A stretch of 64,000 nucleotides of DNA from Parus major (lineage: Eukaryota > Chordata > Aves > Passeriformes > Paridae): NCBI RefSeq assembly GCF_001522545.3, contig NC_031774.1, positions 51,117,363 to 51,181,362 of the forward strand, in the 5' to 3' direction. Position numbers and translations under genes: made by a program. The notes under the pieces were generated by a model that was not told the origin of the DNA, did no database searches, and saw only the letters and a list, made by a program, of their open reading frames with translations. Position 1 is the stretch's first letter. Each line of letters opens with the position of its first letter. This document shows positions 37,158-49,242 of the stretch, piece after piece.

Positions 37158-40100
37158 GTATGTCTTTCCAAAGCAGAATTACTGTTGTGGGGAAATTTGG
37201 GCGTGAGACCGAGAAGCATCTCAGCTATCATACTGCTAATGTGTGGACAGCATACATAATACATCAAGTAAGCACATATGCAGACTGCACATACTTGCAC
37301 TGGGTGGTTTTTTCTTTTGTTCTATCTGCATTTGAGGACTTCCAGTATGTTGCCTTCTTGGCAATCAGTATGGCAATGTCTGTGTGACAGCATATTCACT
37401 CATCTCGCATAAAAGCAGAATACTTGGGCTCTCTTTGCAAAATATTAGGCATCTGTACTCAGTGCAGTGTGCTCAAATCTTGTTTTGTTTGTGATAAAGT
37501 TTCTCTTGACATTGTTAGAAGACCTGGTCTATCAGTATGTGTGGGTCTGTTTTTCCTGAGCATGGGTCAGGTATGTACTTTTTAGTACATATGAATTTTT
37601 CCTTTGTTGATTTTAAGGCTTTGTTATCTCTTAGATTTGTATTTACTTCCATCTGTGACAAAAAGATGATGATAATTGATGCCTTTTCTCTTACTAACCC
37701 AGCTTTTATCATCTTTATTTGCTCTGAAGGCTTATTTAGAGGAAACAAGAAAAAAAAGACAGTTTTGAAGTGCAGTGTGTAGTGCTTTACAGTGTTCAAG
37801 ACTGGCAGTGAAAGCCTAATAGATCAGTGGAATACACAAGTAGTACTGGTGTAGGTAATGTGAAATTATTAGGGAAATTACTGGATTCTTTCCTCCACTC
37901 ATCATTTTCTTAATATATTAGTGTTTCTTGAAAATAAACTATGCGTCTCAGCCTATCTGAATTATACTTCATTTTGTTCAGATCAAATTAGATTGCAAGA
38001 ATTTCTCTTCACACAGATACTGTTTTTACAAAAAGAATCTGAAATACTGTCCATCATGTTAGTATAGCAGCCTATGCACAAGATGCTGTTTAATCTATTT
38101 CAAGACTAAACTATTGTTTATTTAGTTAGTTAATTTCAATTGATTTATTAAATTTTTAATGTGAATATTTAGCACCACAGATTATGAATAATATGTTCTG
38201 TCTTTTAAAGTGACATAGAAGGTTCATGCACAAGCTGTGACAACCAGGACATGAGTGACATATGCAAAAGACACTGTATTAAAGTAGTGATTCTTATAAG
38301 AAGTTATGCCTACAGCCACATTGACTGGCATAACCTTTTGTTCAGACTCGGCCACAAAGAAAATAATTTGTTTCTTGGTCCTATTTTAAATACAGTGGTT
38401 CTGGTAGTGGCTGGGACTGCAGCTCAGGGTTACCAGAACTGAGCATGCAATTAGAAGCAGTGTGGACAGAGAGCTGGAGATGGAAAAAATTAATGCAGAC
38501 AGGACAGGGGAGAGCTAATTCATTCTGCAGTGGTAAATGTGAAGTTTAAGATCTGTTTCTTACTTGGCTGTGTTGCAGTTTAAACCAGTAGCATGTGTAC
38601 CAGTGAAGTACAGAAGAATGCATGATTGTAGCTGGAGGAGAGAGGAGTAAAAAAAAAAAAAGAAAATTCTTAAAAATTGTCTGAGGTATTTTCTCAGAGC
38701 ATTCTAGCACTTTTTCACACAGTGTACCTATTTGTGAAGAGATGGTAGGAGTATTGTGCATTCTAATTGCCTCGAGTCTGCAATCACTCCCCACACCCTC
38801 AGGTGAAAGAAATGAAAAGGTCTTGAGCTTCTTGGTGGATGCCTGATGCTGTGTGTATGTCCCCAGGCTGTCAAGGGCCAAAGCTGGTTATGGAGCACTG
38901 GTGCAATTGTTGATCTAGTGAGGAGTAGTAATTGCCACCTTTAACTGGTAAAGGTAGTAATAGCTTTGTTATCAAGCTGTACCCAATCTCATGGATCATA
39001 CCAGATGTCTGCATAATGGCTGTGCTTACTGCCTGTGCTTACTCCTGAAGTAATTCCAACCTACTAGGGCTGCTGAGAATACTGTTGGGGCATGCTGTTC
39101 CTCTAAAAGATTCTTGATACTTGTCCCAGTGAGAGATACTTGACTTGATGTGCATTTAGTGGATCAAGCAAGTTAGGGAAACTTTCAACATCTTTAAGTG
39201 TGTTTAATGTCTGTGTCTGGACAGGAGTTAAATTGGATTGGCAGGCTGTAATTTAAAGGACTGAAATGATGAAAACAGGTTTGACTTCCATGAAATGCTG
39301 GGAAGAACATAGTGTTCCTTCAGGTTATCTGCGCTTAACCAGACTTCTGTTATTCATAACAGGTGGCTGTAGTACCTGAGGAACCTTTTGTCTGTAGTAA
39401 AACAAGAGATGTGTCTTTTCTTACAAATGTTGCATTGACTACTGTGTGGTGTGAGATACTTTATATGAGACTGTATTTTAAGCACAAAATATAGAATGGA
39501 GTTGTCTTTGCATACTTTAAAGTCCCTGTTAGATATGTGAAAGCTTGTAACTGGTAAGATATCTAAAGTCACCTTTCTTCTGCACCACAGGTCTGGAGAT
39601 GAGGTCAGCAGATCACTTGAAATAGTGGGAGGGAAAGGAGGAGCTGCCAAAGTGGCTTTTCATCAGGATTTCTTATTTTTTGATCTTCAGGCATGTTGCA
39701 AACTTTCTTTTGGGTGTTACACAGAAGTGCTGCTGATAAGCTTCTGGAAATACCAGCATATTTGCCCTGGTGACTGGTATTAGTGGGGTATGATTTGTGA
39801 ACATTGGAGCAATTTATTATTAATGTTACGCACCCTCAGATTATCCAGGAAATGGAGGAGCAGATAGCTCAGTGCACAAAGAAATGGAAATAGATTATGA
39901 ATTAAGGAGCTCTGAGAAGAGAGCTGAATGTAGAAAAGAGAAGTCTCTGATGTAGTAGGTTTGTAGAGCATCAAGATCCATATATTAGTGAAGCTCCCTG
40001 CAGCACAGTGCAGTGCAACCAGATTTAGTTGGGTAGAACATGTAGTTTGCCTGCCCACAGATAACTTAGAAGTATCTCTGGAGAAGTGACTTCAGAACAG

Positions 40101-43100
40101 TGTCAAACATCTTGAAAAGATCTTTCCTATTTTCATCAAAAAAAATAAAAATTCTGTGGTAACAAACTTCTGCTTTGTTGATTTCTGCTTATCCAGTTCG
40201 CTTTGTTAGTTAACATTGGTAATACAGATAATTAAGTTACAGAAAATTGACTTTTGCTTTACATTGTTTATGAGGAAAAAAATTACTTACTGGACTTAAA
40301 GATGTGTTTTATTTTCTTGTGGTTTGAAAGCTTGCAGATTAATGCTTTGTTTATATCAAGTATAAATGGCGAAGGGATGCTTCAGCCTTTAGAAACTTAG
40401 CAGTTTCTTCATTTTTGATTTCCTGAGAAAGCAGATTGTAATTTAGGATATGTTAAAATTAGTATATTAAATACAAAATATTAAAATTACATTAATTTTT
40501 TTAATTGTTTACCATTTTAAAGATATGTTCTTTATGAAATAACCTAAGTTCAGTATTATTATGTAAATAAATTTTAGAAGTAGTGTATCCAAGCTTATGC
40601 ATACCTGAGTACTGACACGGTGAAGGAGTTTGTGTTCTTTGCAGATGCTCAATTCAACTTCATGTAAGAAGCTTGAATTCATTATTACATTTTTGGTAAT
40701 TTTTTCATTGTAAATGAGATTTTTAACTGTGCAAACAGGTGAATGTACTTGTATTTGTACGTTATTTTGCATGAATGTGCTGATTTTAGTAAACAGTAAG
40801 TGCAGTAAACTGTAAAATAGAAATGACTGTACAAAGTGGTGAAATTTTTAAGGATGTGGTCTGAATCTTTACAATATGTAAGCAAATTTCACAATGAGAA
40901 TATTTAAATATAGTATTAAAACACCCTAACTAGGATAAAATGTTTTATGCACTGTCAAATACAGTTGTCACAAATCTAACTTTAACCTTCAAGTAATACT
41001 CATTAAAAGGAATGTTCTCTGCCAGTTCTAGAATAATAAATTTGAAAAAATAAGTTAGTACTACTTAATATTCTGAAATGTTGCAAACTTTCCCAATGAA
41101 CATATGTTAGTCATGCATATGTAAATTTGGTCACGATTCAAAAATACGCTTTTTTGTAGCATTTTCGTATATACTTTTCTAAAGCTGGGTAAAATCCTTT
41201 TACATCCAGATTAAGGCTTCTTGGGATGTGGTGTTGTGATTTAGTTTGCGCATTTAAGATTGGGGTTTTTTGTTGGTTTTATTTGGGGTTTGGGGGTTTA
41301 TTTCAGATAAAAGTGAACATCGTTAGATAAGGTAGAGGTTGGACATCAGCTTTTATTTAGATATACAATTCTGAATTTATTTTTAGTTACTATTTACCTC
41401 TTGGAGTTGGACTTTTTGATCACAAAGATAGGGATGCAGTATTCTTATAAAGTTTTCTATGAAGGTAGGAGCTTCATACCCTCATGAATTGAAGCTACAT
41501 TGACAGCTGAGTACATATGTTGTATATGTATATGACTTTATTGCAGAGAAGTATAGAATTGTTTTTTTAATGTAGAATATTTGCATGTGATAGGATTAAA
41601 CAGATTCTGGTATTTTGTTGTTGAAGATCTTGCCACACATTTTGATCAGTCCTGGTTTTGATCTTCTGGTGATGTCAGTTTCTACTTTAGCATGGTTTTA
41701 ATATTAGAAATACTATTAGTCATATCAATTTGAAAAACTCAAAAACAACAAAAAATACCCTACCCAATAAAAGTGGGAGATGGAAAAGAAATGAACATGA
41801 CAGGTCATTTTTCTGAGCACATTTCATGCAGAGAGCATGGTTCGTGGTTTTTTTTAAGCAAAGGCTTCAGAGCTCTGCCAAATTCTGACTCTGTTCTGTG
41901 TAAAAGAACATCAGGGTAGTGTCTCAACTTGTCTGCCTGTGATACAGGACTCTGATAGGGAGGCAGGCATTATTAAAGCTTTCCTAATGTTTTTAAGTTG
42001 TAAATGGCTGTCTAGGAGATAGCCTTGTTTTCATCGTCTGTAGAATATTAAAGTCTTATGAATCAAAATTGCAGAAGAGGTGATTCTAGTTTGAGTCTGA
42101 TACCTAGAAAACAATTGTACCAAATTTTAAATGATACAACTATTGAATCTGTGAGAAAGGAAAAAGTGAGAATTGCTCAGGAGGTCGGAAATGTAAAATT
42201 ATTGTGTGTTTTCTCAACTGTAAGATAAGTAAGCAAAACTGATACCAAGTAAATGGGAAAGCAAGTCAAGTTTTGTTCTCAGTACTGTAGAGAAATTCAA
42301 CCATGAATGTTGAGAATTTCTACAAACTCATGTTGGAATATGTTTAAACTTAAGCAGAATGTGTTACCTGTTCATTTAAAAAGAGCATCTATTTTAATGA
42401 TACAAAAGAGACTGGATGTGTGCAATATAATTGAATTTATGAGAATCATGGCACTAATTGACTGCTTAGGGGTTTTGATGCGCATTTTTCATATAAGCTG
42501 TTGAAATTGGAGATCTCAATGTTTAAGGTTACTTTCATTGCAGAAACCTACTCCTGTCACTTGTAATTTATGTAGAGAACAAATATGCACTACTTTGGCC
42601 TTTCCAGTTTAACTGTACTTCTTATGCCCATGCATGGCAATTAAGGAATTGTGTCCGGCTTCAAGGTGGTAGCATTCCTGTTTAGCTAAAAGTATTTTAT
42701 GCAAAGTAAGATGGTAGATTAAACAAGATAATGCTGCTATAAAATATAATTTGCCCTAATACATAATTAATTTAAAAGGCAAGATACTGAGGCAAAACAA
42801 ATTAATTCTCATGTGAAATATCAATGAACGCAGTTTCATGAAACAGATCATCCTCCTTTCCCTTTTATGTGATCTATAGTGGAGTAACTCAGTATGCTAA
42901 ATGCTGTCCTTCTGATCCTGACTGTGTTTGTGCTTTTATATGTTTCTTTGGCAGCCCAAAGTTGTACTTAATTTATTAAAACAAAAAGTCCATAATGGGA
43001 AATACTGCAGAAGCTTGTTCTTTCCTATATCAGTATGGTTGTGTCAGTGAATGTATGTATTATATTATGCGAAGGAACTGTGGAGGCTCTTTGTCCTGTT

Positions 43101-45659
43101 ACTTTAGCAACTTTCTCCTTGAACTTTGATCTTAAAAGCATTATCAGTATTGCCTAAACAGACTTTCCTGTACTGATTTTTCTTTTAAATGTTTAAAATA
43201 TTAAAATTTGTGTAGTAAGCATATACATTTTTTAAACAAAAACCAGACAATTGTTTGATGTTCATACAGAAACATATGATCTATCAGTAGTTATAAAGTA
43301 ATTAATATTAAAATATTTAGAAATTATCCAGTCTGAATTCCTATGTAGCATTTTAAAGATTAAGAAACATGATCGCTAGTGAATGAAGAACTACCAGAAA
43401 AAACGGTTGTAGAGGAAAAATACTTTGCTTGAGTGTGTGAATTCTTTTCCTTCAGCTAGTTTTACATGAAATCATAGGCTTGGATTAATGAGCCGTTTTT
43501 CATTTCAACTGCCCTATCAAACACCTACTCATTAGTCAGCAGCTGAAAGTGTTAGAAGAATGCACTACATCTGTCACTGGCAGCATTTCCTGCCAAACTT
43601 GTTTCCACTGAAGTTTGGATAGAATCCATAAAAATAGGATTTAAAATGTGGTATTGTCTTATTTTCTAGATTCTAACCTGTCTCTGAATTCAATTTAGAT
43701 CTCTCTTAAAATGTCTTTTATTATGCCCTCATTCACAAAAGGAACGTTTTGTTCCATTACATAGATCCTCATTACAATCAGACCTACACGTTTTTGCTGC
43801 TGCACTGAACTTGGTTCTTCTTAAGACCTCTACAGATCAAACATTGATTTTATACACGTAAATATCAATCAGTGGTTGTTGGATAACTAGCCTGGTTTCA
43901 AAGTTTTACTCCTAAATGTCGTTTTTGCACTTTGTTTCTTAAAAGTGGTATGTGTGACCTATGTAATAAGGCCACAGACATCAGTGAGTTTGGTGTTATT
44001 TTGGTGGATTTTGCACAGGACTTGATCAAAATAGTGTGCCAGTATTTGAAATGAGCTTCTGCAGTCTGCCCTAGGAATTACATTTTTGTAGCAATGGTAT
44101 TTTTAAAAGAGATTTCTTTTAAGGTAATGATTTTGTGTTGTACAGCTTACTGAACTCTGCCAATATCTAATGTTTTTTCTCCCTACCCCCACTCACAAAA
44201 CTTCTTGAGTATACATGATTGATTGAAGGAAAATGTGGCAGTGTTGAACCTGTGTGCTACACTGACCATGCAAATATTAGGAAATCCAGATAGAGACAGG
44301 AAATCCAGTCACAGACATTTACTAATTCCTCTTTTAACCAATTTTCGCTGTATTAGAAGGAGCAAATATTAAAAATTTTTCAGTGAGGAATTGTGTTTTG
44401 TCATTCTTCGGTCTTGGGAATTTTTTAAGGAAGCTGCATAATAGTTCATATCCCTATGAACTATTTAATTTATCCAGGTAAGTATATGTTTCTTATCTCT
44501 CTATTTCTTTTGATAGCTAGGTATTAACATGGTGTTTACTGCCTCTGTTTCCTTGAAGAATTTCTTGGCTGTCCTTTGGAACTGAGTCAGAACCTACGTA
44601 ATAGGAGAAGCCTATATAATTCTTACTGCTACAGGTTCTCCTCCAGAATTTGTAGCATCCAGTACCTTTCCTTCTGTAAAACCAAGTTACCATCTTTGAG
44701 TAACTCATAGTTTAGGGTTGTGATGAGACCCATGTTTTCTTTTAGCCTGACGTCATTTATGAGAATAGTGAGTTTCATGTAGGCTGTAATTGGAGGGGGG
44801 GAAAGTAAACTACATTGCTCCTACCAGAAAAAGCAAGTCATGTTTATTCCTGTCCCCTTTTTTGGCTGTCTGTCTGGTGGGCCAGATAATGGAATCAACA
44901 TGGCTCAAACTCACCATTTTCTCATTTTAACTGTGCTCAGTTTCCTAATCTGGTTCAGCCATACAGCTACACAAACCCTTGTACAGCAATTTCAGACAGT
45001 TGGGCACCTGTGCCTCAGAAGAGAGGGGATTGCAGCAGTAGCTCCTATAGGTTCAGCTTAGACTGCCATGGAATACTGTCTAAGTTAGCAGAAAACTAAC
45101 CTGACAATAAAGTGGCTTTCTGTTGGTTTAGGGGATTACACCAACTCGGCTGGTGACCACTGAAGCAGATGAAAGCAAAATGTTTTCAAATGTAAAGAAG
45201 AGAGGAGTGCAGGAAGGGGCCTGAAGCAGCCTGCAACAAGGCTGGCTTAGATTGATGAGGAATAGCAATTTCAGCAATTGTGGTAATAAATATGCCTTTA
45301 GTAACCTTAGAGCTCAGACTAAATGTCCTCCCTTCCTCTCTCAATCAAAACATGAAAACTCATATACTCTGAGAGGTAACCAACCTAAGTGTCTTCATGT
45401 CAACAGAAGTTCATGTAATTTAAATTATCTTACATTGTTGATTCTGCCACTATCAGTTGGAATAGTAGGTGATGTAGAATGGAAATAAAGGCAACCTTTG
45501 GGCCAGTAAATTTGCTGTGTGTATTGTGGGGGAGTGAGAAGCAGGGTGAGTAGTTGTTTTTTAAATCAATAACCCAAATGGAGTGTTTGTTTTTGAAAAA
45601 GTGATACATAGTCTCCAAGTGTAAAGAGTATTCATAAGCTGTAATGCTGGATCCTAACT

Positions 45660-45706
45660 AAATTACCTTTAAGGTCCCTTCCTACCAAAACCATTCTATA
45701 ATTCTA
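45660..45706 (+). mobile_element. CR1 3'-tail fragment
   Basis: The sequence 'TTTAAGGTCCCTTCCTACC' followed by 'CCATTCTATAATTCTA' is a diverged CR1 3' end of under 50 bp, in + orientation. Confidence 0.75.
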
Positions 45707-46349
45707 AAAAATTACACAGGTATATCCTGAGAACTTTATAGGATTTTTCCTTCATTCCCATCATTGGAAAGTTAGAAGTGATGAGCAGGGTTCAGGGGAA
45801 ACCTGTAATAGCTACAGTTTCACTGTATTGTCAGTATGGGGTTTTTTTTGTTCATTTAATGCTAAAAAGGGATAGCTGAAGTTAATACTGTTAATACTGC
45901 AACAGAAATGTCTTCATAAATTTGTTAAATTAAGCTCTTCTTCCTCACATTGATATTCATTAGCTCTGCTCCACTTGAACTAATATTCTTTCCCTTCCAT
46001 TAGGAAGGCAATTCCTAACTCAATTTTCTTTGCAATTTTTTTCCCAAATGAAGTTGCTCGAAATAATTCAACTTAAGTAAATATTTTCCTTTGATGGCAA
46101 ATCAGATATTTTAAGACTGAAACAAAGGGAGGGTATACAAACCTCCTGAGCAGAATGTACTCTCAATCTGTACAATGGTGAGAAGACTGCAGATGTTGTT
46201 AACCAGCAAAAGGTCCTATGAAGACCAAAGTACTTCAGCTCCACTAGTGCCATCTCAGAATGATACCATGAATACACTGATTTGTGGGTGTTTTAACCAG
46301 TTTCCCAGTGTTTTTTTAAGTACTTGACTCAAGCCTAACAGAGTCCAGC

Positions 46350-46368
46350 AAAAAAAAAAAAAAAAAAA
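46350..46368. repeat. 19-bp poly(A) run
   Basis: Nineteen consecutive A residues. I see no retrocopied gene body upstream, so it is treated as simple sequence. Confidence 0.9.
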
Positions 46369-47052
46369 GAAATCAGAACATTTCTGCCGGAGAAAACTTA
46401 ATGAATGTGACTACTGAGTGTTCTGCCAATAGGACTGCTAGCTCTTTGAATGTCACATTTACACTCTCTAAAGAAGAGAGAATTTTCTAGGGGGCTTGAC
46501 TATTAAACCATTACCTAAAATTTGCTAATGAACCTCCAACTATGAAAGTCATGCTTATGTATAAATTAGGAAACAGCACTGTAATTAATGTTCCCTTTTT
46601 GCTCTGTTGTTAAATTGTGTCCATGGCCACAGGGACAGCCTTCCTGATCATTTAATCTTTGCAAAGAGTTTGAGAGAGACAGAAGCAGCAGCTGACTATG
46701 AAGCAAAGACATGAGTAGAAAGGAGTGATAGAGCAGCTGTTCTTAAATAGATGGTTACCAGAAAAACTGGAATTTTAAACCTAATTTTTGCTACTTCATA
46801 TTGTGGTCTATTCCTATAAAATAATCTAATTCTGCTTTAAGTTCAGGAAAAGAAACAAATTTGCTGCAAGATCTGGTATGTAAAAATACTTCAGAAAATT
46901 ACACAAGTTGTTTTGTTTTTTTCCTTCATCCATCAAAATCTTGTAGAAAACCTTGTTAGAAGTCAGTCTTGGTTTTATTTTTCGATCTAGTTTTTTTAAA
47001 GGCACATCTCTATGGTAGCTTTTTGTTTTACAAGGCTAAAACTCACACTGAA

Positions 47053-47097
47053 CTTGGTGATTTTAAAGGTCTGTTCCAAACTTGATGATTCTAAGGT
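47053..47097 (+). mobile_element. CR1 3'-tail fragment
   Basis: The sequence 'TTGGTGATTTTAAAGGTCTG' followed by 'TTGATGATTCTAAGG' matches the last 45 bp of a CR1 3' UTR with several substitutions, in + orientation. Confidence 0.65.
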
Positions 47098-48396
47098 ATA
47101 CTCAAGGGATATATAGATACATAACGTGAATTTTTTGAGAATACACCTTCCCTGGTTTTACCTACATTGTAAGGACAAAAGATTTGAATCTCTGTAAGAG
47201 AAAAGGTCTAAAAAGTTCATGTGGTTTGTTTTGATGTTGTCAAAAGCAGGATCAACTACATTTATGTCACACATTATATTTGGTCATTTTAAAAATTACT
47301 AGAAACTTTGCAGTAGTTTTTTTCAGTGTGCTTATTGTGATAGGATTTAATTTAATTTCTTACCTAATCTTCTTTGAGGTAGGATGCATTTACTGTTTGT
47401 AGTGAATGTAGAAAAATTAATTCCTTCCACCTCCGTAATTATTCTTTAAAGTATTTGTATATTCTCAGTAAAGTCCCTTCTATTTAAAAACAAACCAACC
47501 AACAAACAAACAGCCCACACACCACATCAAATAGAGGAGCTTTATTTTTTTTAACTAAGTAATATTTTAAAGATTTGTTGTCTTTGGGCCTTCTCATCAG
47601 GTTTACATCCAGGATGTACTACTTCAAATTTGGCCTTATCAGCAATCATTAAATCAATTGATTTCTTTGTGTGTCTTATGGATGGTATTCTTCTTTTTTA
47701 TATTGTGGTTAGTCTTTTCCCTTCACCAATTGAATAATATTCAGTACAGCTCTAACTCGCCTTTGGCAGTGTATTACTGTAGTGTGATGTAATTTTCCTA
47801 ACCAGGTACACATATGCCTTATAATTTGTTTTTATTTCAAATTTTCATCAGCAAATTACCTAATGGAAAAGATCTTCTGATGTGCACCCTTTTTTTGTTT
47901 GGTTAGTTTGGGTTTTTTTTGGAGGAGGTAAAAATTAGGACAGTGTCATAAATGAAGTAATCTGCATACCCATTTGCACTAATATGTGACATACAGTATT
48001 TGGGGAGAAGGGCAGATTTGGAGACAGCAGAAGTAACAATGCCAGTTTCTCTGACCATCACTCCCAGCAGACTAAATGGTCCTTAAAATAGCTCATTGTA
48101 AAAATAAATGTGCAAGTCTCATTTGATGAAAAAAAGACTGCTCACAGTTTTGTTTTAAGTATCTTAAAAAATTGAACTAAAACGTTCAGAAATTGTTATG
48201 CTGTAGGGGTTTTTTCTATTGTACTTCTAAGATTATGCAGCAAAACTGCTCCTGTATGCCTATATATAGCTTCTTAGTCCTTTACTTTTCAGTAATAGTT
48301 TAAAAAGTTATTTATAATTACTGATCTTTTTAGAAAGGAAAACCAGTATTTTGCAATATCCAAATTTAGGAACATTAACATAAACTGAAGGCAAGA

Positions 48397-48440
48397 TCCA
48401 TTTCTAGATTGATAGAAGTATCCAGGTCCATTTCTAGATT
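48397..48440. repeat. 14-bp direct repeat
   Basis: TCCATTTCTAGATT occurs at 48397-48410 and again at 48427-48440, a 30-bp period. It probably reflects a local duplication that has since diverged outside this core. Confidence 0.8.
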
Positions 48441-48789
48441 CAGCCTGAAACATGAGGTTTTAATCTGCTGCTTGTCATATATATGTTATTTTTATTCATA
48501 ATGTACATACTAGTAACCAGTGGTAAAACAGTTAATGGAATGCTTATGAGGTTTTATATTTCTAAATCACCAATAATAATCCAAGAACCCGTATCTTATC
48601 GTGAACTAACTACCTTTTGTTATGGCCCTTGAAAGGTAAAGTTGTAGTGGTTGCGCTCAATGCTGGTTTTTTCCACGGTTAAATCGAATATTGGTTTGAT
48701 TATCCTGGGAAACCGTACTGAAGGAAAGGCTAAGGAAAGAGAAAAGCTAAAAATGCATGCGCTTTTTCTAGCAGGTGCTACTGAATATT

Positions 48790-49075
48790 ATGGAGGGGGC
48801 GGGGGTACAACAGCAGCAATGAGATCATCCTGGTAATAATAAAAAACCCAAACCCAACGCAGCAGACCCGTCATCTCCGCAGCCGCTCCGCCCCTGCCGC
48901 GGGCGGCGCGGGGCCGGGGCCGGCGCGGGCGCGGGGGGAGCCCCGCACCGGCCGCGCTCATTCGCGGCCTCCTCGGTGTCATTTGAAGTTGCTGCCGTCG
49001 GCCAATGGGGCTGCTCCCGCCCGCTGACATCACTCCCCAGCCAGTTCCCTCCAGCTGCAGAGCGCTTCAGTTTCT
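48790..49075 (+). promoter_or_regulatory. CpG island and core promoter 2 (short form)
   Basis: A compact GC-rich island sits inside AT-rich intron. It contains a GC box in GGAGGGGGCGGGGG (near 48791), a CCAAT box (49002-49006), and a CRE/AP-1-like TGACATCA (49025-49032). An initiator-like TCAGTTT lies at 49067-49073, about 65 bp downstream of the CCAAT box, where a start site would be expected. There is no TATA box. If transcription starts near 49069, the 5' leader to the MLTCN start is about 80 nt. The CRE-like site suggests response to CREB/ATF factors, which is inference. Confidence 0.75.
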
Positions 49076-49093
49076 GTCTTTTTTTAAACTAAA

Positions 49094-49117
49094 ATGGAGG
49101 CTGGTTTCTTGCCTTAA
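49094..49117 (+). promoter_or_regulatory. upstream ORF in the short-form leader
   Basis: ATG GAG GCT GGT TTC TTG CCT TAA encodes a seven-residue peptide, MEAGFLP. The ATG has A at -3 and G at +4, a near-ideal Kozak context. It lies 55 nt upstream of the main start in a different frame and ends 31 nt before it. If the leader begins near 49069, this is the first AUG in the mRNA. It would be expected to reduce translation of the main ORF. No experimental support is visible here. Confidence 0.6.
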
Positions 49118-49148
49118 GGAATACAGTGCCGTGCCTGCTGGAGCCTAG

Positions 49149-49242
49149 ATGTTGACATGTAACAGAGCTGGCAGCAGGATGGTGGTTGACGCAGCCAATT
49201 CCAATGGGCCGTTCCAGCCCGTGGCCCTTTTGCATATTAGAG
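49149..49242 (+). CDS. PPP2R5C: PPP2R5C short form, first coding exon
   Basis: This 94-nt coding stretch gives 31 codons plus one base. It begins [20 protein letters not shown] and continues with [11 protein letters not shown]. It is a near-exact match to the N-terminus I know for the canonical B56-gamma isoforms, so this is the best evidence for the gene's identity. A GTGAGT donor follows at 49243. The exon ends in the same phase and on the same base (G) as the long form's third coding exon, so both reach the same downstream core exon. The first ATG has T at -3 and T at +4 (weak). The in-frame ATG at 49179 (Met11) has A at -3 and G at +4 (strong), so initiation may occur at either. Confidence 0.95.

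Larger units (their letters stand above)
37158..48789 (+). other. PPP2R5C intron between the long-form exon and promoter 2
   Basis: This AT-rich intronic sequence runs from the GTATGT donor to the second promoter. It includes two short CR1 3'-tail fragments (45660-45706, 47053-47097), a 19-bp A run (46350-46368) and a 14-bp direct repeat near 48.4 kb. I see no further exon of the gene and no other gene. A G/T-rich stretch is present at about 41263-41304. Confidence 0.75.

Noticed and set aside
37158..37387. Open 76-codon extension of long-form exon 3 past the GTATGT donor
   Set aside because: It looks like chance intronic read-through. It has no similarity to B56 proteins, and the phase match with the other first exon supports splicing at 37157.
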